Shown here: positions 1 through 4,213 of the stretch, in pieces
Position numbering within the stretch: position 1 is the stretch's first letter
Layout of the letters: each line of letters begins with the position of its first letter
Assembly (NCBI GenBank): GCA_965651595.1
Contig: CBFGTA010000131.1
Location: forward strand, 1 to 5,231
Direction of reading: 5' to 3'
DNA length: 5,231 bases
DNA from: CBFGTA01 sp965651595
Lineage (GTDB): Bacteria; Actinomycetota; Actinomycetes; S36-B12; UBA10799
Program-made: the position numbers and the translations under genes
The notes under the pieces: generated by a model
The model's input: only the letters and a program-made list of their open reading frames with translations
Databases searched by the model: none
Told to the model about the DNA's origin: nothing

Positions 1-41
1 TAACTTGTGCATAGTGATGGCCGATGCAGCCCGGGGTGAGG

Positions 42-71
42 CTGTGATCTCACACGGCCCAGACCTAGACT
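42..71 (+). promoter_or_regulatory. Possible promoter for the first gene, with an overlapping palindrome
   Basis: TAGACT at 66-71 fits the actinobacterial -10 pattern TAnnnT. CTGTGA at 42-47, 18 bp upstream, is a poor -35 (3 of 6 matches to TTGACA). The -35 is overlapped by the inverted repeat TGTGA-TC-TCACA (43-54), which could be an operator half-site pair. If real, transcription would begin near base 78 and leave a leader of about 55 nt that contains the hairpin at 90-110 and the ribosome binding site. This is inferred from base matches alone; no start site is known. Confidence 0.25.
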
Positions 72-89
72 GGGGACAGTGGTGTCGCT

Positions 90-110
90 CCGTTGTCAAG
101 CAGACAACGG
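90..110 (+). promoter_or_regulatory. Perfect hairpin in the leader of the first gene
   Basis: CCGTTGTC (90-97) and GACAACGG (103-110) are exact reverse complements around the 5-nt loop AAGCA. The 8-bp stem ends 10 nt before the Shine-Dalgarno sequence of the gene at 134. It has no T tract, so it is not a classical terminator. It could be an mRNA stability or attenuation structure, or an inverted-repeat operator at DNA level. The symmetry is seen directly; the role is not known. Confidence 0.4.
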
Positions 111-119
111 CCAGGTACA

Positions 120-126
120 CGGGGGA
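120..126 (+). promoter_or_regulatory. Ribosome binding site for the gene at 134
   Basis: CGGGGGA ends 7 nt before the GTG at 134. This good spacing decides the start codon of the first gene. Confidence 0.6.
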
Positions 127-133
127 TTAAGCA

Positions 134-670
134 GTGACGACAGATCCGGCCAATCAATTACGTGATCTCGGCTCGCGTCTTGACATCGAAGACCGGCACG
201 AGATGGCGGTCGACCTAGCGGACAGGTCTGCCCTGGTGTGGGGCGAGGTTGAGCTGTTCGATCGCTGTGTGGCTTGGGCAGGAGACGAAGTCACCGTCAC
301 TGTTGCTGCGGCTGCCACCGAGTCCGGTCTCAAGATTCGCGGACGTGTTGCGGGGGTGACCGCTGCCGCGTTAACGGCAGTGGATGACCAACGAATCTGG
401 GTGATTCCGTTCTCGGGGATTGAAATGCTCGAGGGGCCAGTCGGCCGCTCGGGGCACCCACAGGCTCGCAGCCGAGTTGACGAGAGGCGCACTCTGGCTG
501 GAATGCTTCGCGGCTATCAGAGGCGACACCTGACGGTCTGGACTCGCACCACAATGGTCGCGGGCATTCTGGCGCAGTGTGCCCGTGACCATTGCGACAT
601 CGATTGCCCGACTGGTGCGCGGACTGTTCCCTATCGGGCGCTCACGGCCGTGGCCGTCCAGCAGGTATAG
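134..670 (+). CDS. Conserved actinobacterial hypothetical protein with two similar beta-rich halves
   Basis: This 178-aa protein starts at GTG 134 behind a good Shine-Dalgarno sequence and ends at TAG 668-670. It has no signal peptide or membrane segment, so it is probably cytoplasmic. Residues about 16-48 look helical and charged (LDIEDRHEMAVDLADR). Residues about 52-98 and 132-176 look like two versions of one unit: beta strands with Val/Thr alternation, a Gly-centred turn (GRVAGV; VAGILAQ), then the matching endings WVIPFSGIEML (89-99) and RTVPYRALTAV (163-173). A helical or basic linker lies between them. This pattern recalls small SH3/Sm-like barrels, but I recognise no catalytic or binding motif. 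From memory, actinobacteria have a conserved family of unknown function with this plan. It converges on the HTH gene at 726-968, and a hairpin begins at its stop codon. Its reality as a gene is well supported; its function is unknown. Confidence 0.85.
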   Translation: MTTDPANQLRDLGSRLDIEDRHEMAVDLADRSALVWGEVELFDRCVAWAGDEVTVTVAAAATESGLKIRGRVAGVTAAALTAVDDQRIWVIPFSGIEMLEGPVGRSGHPQARSRVDERRTLAGMLRGYQRRHLTVWTRTTMVAGILAQCARDHCDIDCPTGARTVPYRALTAVAVQQV

Positions 671-695
671 GGCCTGCGAATGGGAATCACAGGCC
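671..695 (+). terminator. Hairpin directly after the first gene, probable terminator
   Basis: GGCCTG (671-676) and CAGGCC (690-695) form a 6-bp GC-rich stem around a 13-nt loop, starting at the base after the TAG stop. There is no T tract, which is common for actinobacterial (L-shaped) terminators. It is one of two hairpins between convergent genes. Confidence 0.45.
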
Positions 696-702
696 ACCTC
701 CG

Positions 703-723
703 CAGGGGCCAATCGTGCCCCTG
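703..723 (-). terminator. Hairpin directly after the HTH gene, probable terminator
   Basis: CAGGGGC (703-709) and GCCCCTG (717-723) form a perfect 7-bp stem with a 7-nt loop. Read on the minus strand it begins 2 nt after the stop codon of the HTH gene. It has no T tract. It would also act on plus-strand transcripts that pass the hairpin at 671-695. Confidence 0.5.
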
Positions 724-725
724 AT

Positions 726-968
726 CTAACGGGGACCTGAAGCTTCCTCGTCAAAGATTTCGGCGTCTTGAGGGTTCGATGCCAAGTAGTCAGCAGTCTG
801 CCGATAGGCATTGTCAATATAGGTTTCCAACTCGGTGGCCTCCACCCGCCACTGCCCGTGGGTACCTACCTTGAGTGCGCGCAACTGCCCGCTGCGGACC
901 AAAGCCCGCGCTTGGGCGACCGAAATATTGAGCACTTCGGCCACGTCAGCCAGAGTGAGGAATCGCAT
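726..968 (-). CDS. Small MerR/excisionase-type helix-turn-helix DNA-binding protein (BldC-like)
   Basis: The 80-aa protein starts MRFLTLADVAEVLNISVAQA and ends at TAG (726-728). Residues 3-52 are a MerR/Xis-type winged helix (HTH_17 class): first helix LADVAEVLN, turn and recognition helix SVAQARALVRSG, then the wing LRALKVGTHGQWRV and helix EATELETYI. The C-terminal tail (about 53-80) is acidic and has no effector domain, as in BldC and related small actinobacterial regulators. ATG 968 fits relatives recalled as beginning near (M)RFLTLADV. A GTG at 974, 8 nt after AAGGGGGG on the minus strand, is an equally possible start and adds two residues. It is transcribed away from the SAF/ATPase genes and shares a 166-bp control region with them, so it may regulate them or itself. 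There is no integrase nearby, so a phage excisionase role is unlikely. The DNA-binding fold is a firm call; target and function are inference. Confidence 0.87.
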   Translation of the reverse strand: MRFLTLADVAEVLNISVAQARALVRSGQLRALKVGTHGQWRVEATELETYIDNAYRQTADYLASNPQDAEIFDEEASGPR

Positions 969-1134
969 GCCCACCGAGACGGCCCCCCTTCTTGGGTGCG
1001 AGGCGAATACAAACACGACTCATGCCCGTTTTACACTAGATCACTGACACGCACTACTGCGCGGTTGGTTGACCAGTCTGGCATCAACGCCATTCGCTAA
1101 TGCGCGTCATCGGGTACGACAACGGGGGATATTC
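969..1134. promoter_or_regulatory. Divergent control region between the HTH gene and the SAF/ATPase genes
   Basis: No gene fits in this 166-bp stretch. On the plus strand TACACT (1032-1037) and TTGACC (1069-1074) resemble a -10 and a -35 element, but neither has a convincing partner at 16-18 bp, so the promoters cannot be placed. The tetramer CACT occurs at 1034, 1042 and 1052 in the same direction, 8 and 10 bp apart. This roughly one-turn direct-repeat spacing is of the kind bound by BldC-like proteins and may be an operator for the HTH protein. Confidence 0.4.
1124..1129 (+). promoter_or_regulatory. Ribosome binding site for the SAF protein
   Basis: GGGGGA ends 5 nt before ATG 1135. It picks this start over the in-frame ATG at 1069, which has no comparable site. 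GGTAC followed by GGGGGAT is also found in the leader of the first gene (114-127). Confidence 0.6.
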
Positions 1135-1890
1135 ATGCGGGAATTGGTGAACCATTTTCGGGCAGACGAACCGGTAGTGAACCGGAGCAGCCCGCGGCCA
1201 GGCGATCACAGTCGGGCGGCAAGCCACGCCGGCCGCTTCATGAGCCGCGGCAGCATGCGACGGCTAGTGGCCGTCTGCCTGCTCGCGGCAGCAGGCGTGG
1301 TCGGTGCCAGCACATTGACGGCCGCAGCTGATCGAACATCGGTGTGGGCTGCCGCACGGGACCTGAGCCCTGGCGTCGTCTTGACGCAGGACGACCTGCG
1401 GGTCGCCGATGTTGCGGTACCTGATGAAGGTTCCTATATTGCGGCTGGTCTCGACACCCTCGTCGGTCGTTCATTGGTGGCACCGCTAGCCGCGGGTGAT
1501 CTGGTAGCCCGCAGCGCCATCGCCGGGCAGGCGACGCCAGCTTTGCGCGAAGTGACCGTCGCAGTGGGCTCCCATCATGCGCCTCTGCGTCTGTCCCGAG
1601 GAGATATGGTCGACGTCTATTCTTCCGACAGTCGCAACGGAGGTGACGCGCGCCTCGTGGCGTCGTCGGTCTTTATTGCCGCCGTGGATCCGACGCCTTC
1701 TCGAGGTACCGGAGAGATCGCCATCGTGTTGGCCGTGCAGCCGGATTCGGTTGCTGGCCTGCTATCAGGAGTTCGCGGCAAAACGGTGGACTTGGTGGTG
1801 GCTCGAGCGGACGGCGAGACTGGGCTGACGCCGTCACCGGCGGTCGAGTGGGAACAGGCAGTCGAGGTGGATGGGGAGGATCGGCAGTGA
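1135..1890 (+). CDS. SAF-domain membrane protein, CpaB/RcpC-like
   Basis: From ATG 1135 the protein has 251 aa. Residues 1-41 are a polar, Arg-rich cytoplasmic tail ending MSRGSMRR. One hydrophobic segment follows at about 44-64 (LVAVCLLAAAGVVGASTLTA), with no lipobox or clear signal peptidase site, so it is probably a single-pass inner-membrane anchor with the rest outside. Residues about 69-130 are a SAF domain, with the typical AARDLSPGVVLTQDDL and a later PLAAGDLVARSAI. About 138-224 match the RcpC/CpaB-type second part (VTVAVGSHHAPLRLSRGDMVDVY, then IAIVLAVQPDSVAGLLSGV). In CpaB/RcpC of Flp/Tad pilus systems this region lies in the cell envelope and assists pilus assembly. Its stop overlaps the start of a CpaE-like ATPase by 4 bp, so the two are translationally coupled. 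No other pilus gene is in view. The domain call is firm; the pilus role is only inferred from the family. Confidence 0.88.
   Translation: MRELVNHFRADEPVVNRSSPRPGDHSRAASHAGRFMSRGSMRRLVAVCLLAAAGVVGASTLTAAADRTSVWAAARDLSPGVVLTQDDLRVADVAVPDEGSYIAAGLDTLVGRSLVAPLAAGDLVARSAIAGQATPALREVTVAVGSHHAPLRLSRGDMVDVYSSDSRNGGDARLVASSVFIAAVDPTPSRGTGEIAIVLAVQPDSVAGLLSGVRGKTVDLVVARADGETGLTPSPAVEWEQAVEVDGEDRQ
1873..1880 (+). promoter_or_regulatory. Ribosome binding site inside the SAF gene for the ATPase
   Basis: GGGGAGGA ends 6 nt before GTG 1887. It lies within the last codons of the SAF gene and fixes the ATPase start at the GTGA overlap rather than at the in-frame ATG 1848. Confidence 0.75.
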
Positions 1891-3356
1891 GAGTCGTCGC
1901 CCTATGCCTGGCCGGACCGCCTGGGGTCGATCGCACATCTGACCGCCAGTGGATCAGCGACTTCCGGTCAGCCTACGATGAGCGACGCTCGCAACAGTTC
2001 CCCGCCGAACGCTTCGTGGAGCGCGACGACATCCTGGACGTTGTTGCTGAGTGCTCCGCCCACCGAGTCGATGCCGTCGTCTTGTCGGTCTCCATGCCGG
2101 GACTGAGTCCCACTGTCCTGGCCGACATCGCGGGCTCGGGAGTGCACGTGGTTTTGATGGTGTTCAACGATGTTGAGGCGCGCATATTCTCGGCCACTGA
2201 AGGAGTCAGCGTCGTCGCGGTGGATTCCCACCCTGCAGTTGCGGCCGAGGCGATCCAGGCTGCAGTGGCTAGTCCGAGCGGATCTGGCCAGCAATCGACA
2301 CTGGTTTCGATCCCGTCGTCCGGCGCGAACTTGGATGGTTCTTCTGGCGCGGTGGCACAGGACCGAGGCCTGTCCGACACCGACGGGGGCAAGGGTCGAC
2401 AGTGCCATGGTCACCGCGATACGGATCTGTCAGAGTCGCGGCAGCGAAGGCCAGTCGTCATCGGGGTCTGGGGGCCAGCCGGAGCACCAGGTCGAACGGC
2501 CGCCACTGTGGCGCTCGCCGCCGAACTCGAAGCCCAGTCGGACTCTGCGGGAGTGCTGGTCATCGATGCGGACCCCGATACGGGGGGAGTTGCTGATTTA
2601 GCGGGGCTCGTGCCCACCGCATCGGGCATCATCAGTGCGATCACTGAAGCCAGGCAAGGGAAACGGCACTTCGACTTGTCCGGCCACACCATGACCATAG
2701 ACGCGAACAGGCCAAGCGATCGTTGGCGCAGGGGCCACCAGCGGGGTCGTCTAGAAGTGTTAACCGGAGTTCCGGTGGCCGACCGGGCCAGTGAGTTGAT
2801 GGTGTCGCCCGCGACATGGAAACGGTTCGAGTCAGCCCTCACCGAATACGACTGGGCGGTGGTTGATCTGGGCCGGTCTCCCCGCGCGGCTAGTTGGTCT
2901 GATGCTCGTGTTGACGGCTGGGAGTCGTTGACGGGCCTGTTGGCTGACCGGTGCGATGTTGTCGTGGCCGTGACCGCGGCCGATCCTATCGGCCTTGCCC
3001 GGTGTTTGACCGAATGGTCGCGGCAGTGGCAGCCGAGCAGCAGGCAGACTCGGGAACCGGCACCTACGGATGACGGACGTCCTGCCCCTGTGCTCGCCGT
3101 AGTCAACCGCAGTCGGCCCCTGTGGACGAAAGGTTCTCGGGGTCGGCAGATCGCGGAACTACTCAACCAGGGGGTGGGGTGTTGCGAGGTGTCGTTCGTC
3201 CCCGACGATCCAGACGCCTGGGACCAGCACACCGCCCAAGCTGGTCTGGACAGACCTCGACTCGCCCCGTCGACGGGCATTGCTCGGCAGGCCTGGCAAC
3301 ACGTGGCTACCTCCGTGCGCAGCGCAGTCGATCGGACTGGAGCAACGATTGCTTGA
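1887..3356 (+). CDS. CpaE/ParA-like ATPase with pseudo-receiver domain and arginine P-loop
   Basis: The 489-aa protein starts at GTG 1887 within the GTGA overlap with the SAF gene. Residues 1-128 resemble a response-regulator receiver, as in CpaE: VDAVVLSVSMPGLS (61-74) aligns with the usual strand-3 region, but Ser67 stands where the phospho-acceptor Asp should be. A Ser/Gly/Asp-rich linker follows (about 129-187). The ParA/MinD-type ATPase domain runs from 188 to about 480: P-loop GPAGAPGRTA (196-205), Walker A' strand VLVIDAD (223-229), Walker B WAVVDLG (323-329), VTAADPIGL (362-370) and a late VVNRSR (405-410). Both lysines of the KGGxGK[T/S] signature are missing (Ala198, Arg203), while Thr204 and Asp227 remain. 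From memory, an arginine here recurs in an actinobacterial CpaE-like family, so it is probably not a mutation. CpaE proteins localise pilus machinery at the membrane; with the SAF partner a similar spatial role is plausible but unproven. ATP hydrolysis may be weak or absent. A chromosome-partition ParA is less likely, since no ParB gene lies beside it. Confidence 0.87.
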   Translation: MRVVALCLAGPPGVDRTSDRQWISDFRSAYDERRSQQFPAERFVERDDILDVVAECSAHRVDAVVLSVSMPGLSPTVLADIAGSGVHVVLMVFNDVEARIFSATEGVSVVAVDSHPAVAAEAIQAAVASPSGSGQQSTLVSIPSSGANLDGSSGAVAQDRGLSDTDGGKGRQCHGHRDTDLSESRQRRPVVIGVWGPAGAPGRTAATVALAAELEAQSDSAGVLVIDADPDTGGVADLAGLVPTASGIISAITEARQGKRHFDLSGHTMTIDANRPSDRWRRGHQRGRLEVLTGVPVADRASELMVSPATWKRFESALTEYDWAVVDLGRSPRAASWSDARVDGWESLTGLLADRCDVVVAVTAADPIGLARCLTEWSRQWQPSSRQTREPAPTDDGRPAPVLAVVNRSRPLWTKGSRGRQIAELLNQGVGCCEVSFVPDDPDAWDQHTAQAGLDRPRLAPSTGIARQAWQHVATSVRSAVDRTGATIA

Positions 3357-3465
3357 CTTCCCACCGAGCTTTCGGCCGTTGGCTGGGTGAAACCACGATC
3401 GGTGCGTGGGACTCGTTCAGGTATCGTGAACCGCGACCTGCCGAACTGGAAGAAGGGCCCGCGAG
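3357..3465 (+). promoter_or_regulatory. Gap before the HAD gene with a small inverted repeat
   Basis: This 109-bp gap may start a new transcription unit. GTTCA (3415-3419) and TGAAC (3427-3431) form an inverted repeat with a 7-bp centre that contains TATCGT (3422-3427), a TAnnnT-type -10 candidate; the -35 position (TCGGTG at 3399-3404) is poor. GGAAGAAGGG (3448-3457) is a good Shine-Dalgarno sequence 8 nt before ATG 3466. No strong terminator follows the ATPase, so read-through into the HAD gene is possible. Confidence 0.3.
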
Positions 3466-4143
3466 ATGAGTTCTCAAGCAGGCGCGGTTGCGTCCGACGG
3501 TGAATTCCGGGGCCTGATCGTGGATTGGGGTGGAGTCCTCACGAACGATATCTCCTCGGCCATGAGTGCTTGGGCGGACGTGGAATCCGTGAACTTGGCC
3601 GATCTCGGTCGTGTCATGGGGCAGTGGTTGGGGCCCAACACCCAGGCCGCCACCATTGTCAATCCGGTCCACGCTCTCGAAAGGGGAGAGATGGCGGTTC
3701 CTCATTTCGAAGAGCGTCTGGCCGACGAACTGGCTAGCATCTCCGGACAACCCGTCAATGCCGACGGTCTCCTCGAACGACTTTTCGGTGCTTTCGAATC
3801 GGCCCCGGACATGAACGCACTGGTTCGCCGCGCGCGCCAGGCGGGTATTTCGACCGCCCTTCTGTCGAACTCATGGGGCAACACGTATCCGGACCACCTG
3901 TTCGACGGCATGTTCGACGCGGTCGTCATTTCTGGTCAGGTCGGCATGCGCAAGCCCGATGCGGAGATCTACTACTACACGTTGGACCAGGTGCAGTTGT
4001 CTCCGAAGGAATGTGTATTCGTCGACGACATGGCCCACAACGTAACGGCGGCAGTCGAACTAGGCATGGCTGGAGTCGTGCATGCCAGTTACCGCTCAAC
4101 TGCGTCCGAACTCGAGGCGATATTCGGTCGCTCCTTGACCTAG
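3466..4143 (+). CDS. HAD superfamily (subfamily IA, YihX-like) hydrolase
   Basis: This 225-aa soluble protein starts at ATG 3466 behind a good ribosome binding site. HAD motif I is LIVDWGGVLTN (17-27) with nucleophile Asp20, but the second Asp of the usual DxD is Gly22. Motif II is ALLSNS with Ser134, motif III is GMRKPD with Lys163, and motif IV is VFVDD with Asp187 and Asp188. The helical cap lies between about 30 and 115. The stretch SGQVGMRKPDAEIYYYTL and the VDD..HN..AA.ELGM ending match the HAD-IA variant-3 group that includes E. coli YihX (alpha-D-glucose-1-phosphate phosphatase) and the N-terminal domain of soluble epoxide hydrolases. YihX itself, as I recall, also has a Gly at the third motif position (DLGN), so loss of activity need not follow. 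A small sugar phosphate is a likely type of substrate, but the actual one cannot be read from sequence. It lies between the SAF/ATPase pair and an acyltransferase, with no clear shared pathway. Confidence 0.9.
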   Translation: MSSQAGAVASDGEFRGLIVDWGGVLTNDISSAMSAWADVESVNLADLGRVMGQWLGPNTQAATIVNPVHALERGEMAVPHFEERLADELASISGQPVNADGLLERLFGAFESAPDMNALVRRARQAGISTALLSNSWGNTYPDHLFDGMFDAVVISGQVGMRKPDAEIYYYTLDQVQLSPKECVFVDDMAHNVTAAVELGMAGVVHASYRSTASELEAIFGRSLT

Positions 4144-4213
4144 TTCGCCAGCGATGCCGCTCGCGCCAGTAGTCGCCTGTTGGACGCGGGCACGGCCGTG
4201 AAAGCATGGGGGC
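4144..4213 (+). other. Short gap before the acyltransferase gene
   Basis: This 70-bp gap lies between the HAD stop and the GTG at 4214. TTGGAC (4180-4185) resembles a -35, but no good -10 lies 16-18 bp downstream. The hexamer CGCCAG occurs twice (4147-4152 and 4164-4169). GTGAAAG (4198-4204), 9 nt before the start, is a weak Shine-Dalgarno; the G run at 4208-4212 is too close. No stable terminator was found, so co-transcription with the HAD gene is the simplest reading. Confidence 0.35.

Noticed and set aside
43..54. CRP-type binding site at TGTGATCTCACA
   Set aside because: CRP family sites have TGTGA and TCACA separated by 6 bp; here the spacer is only 2 bp.
93..121. TTGTCA (93-98) and TACACG (116-121) as a promoter with 17-bp spacing
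   Set aside because: The -10 lacks its final T, and transcription would begin after the ribosome binding site; the -35 also sits inside the hairpin stem.
726..968. Phage excisionase as the role of the HTH protein
   Set aside because: No integrase, attachment-site repeat or phage gene is visible, and the protein resembles chromosomal BldC-like regulators.
1069..1134. Upstream ATG start for the SAF gene at 1069
   Set aside because: There is no ribosome binding site before it, while ATG 1135 has GGGGGA at 5-nt spacing; the extra 22 residues are not needed for any domain.
1848..1886. Upstream ATG start for the ATPase gene at 1848
   Set aside because: It would add 13 Gly-rich residues without a good ribosome binding site; GTG 1887 has GGGGAGGA at 6 nt and the classical 4-bp overlap.
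1887..3356. Chromosome or plasmid partition ParA
   Set aside because: No ParB-like gene or centromere-like repeat is nearby; the pseudo-receiver domain and SAF partner point to the CpaE type.
2411..3364. Long open frame on the minus strand (317 codons) opposite the ATPase gene
   Set aside because: It is antisense to a gene with clear ATPase motifs, has a low-complexity Ser/Arg/Thr-rich translation with no recognisable domain, and is the expected result of high GC third-position bias.
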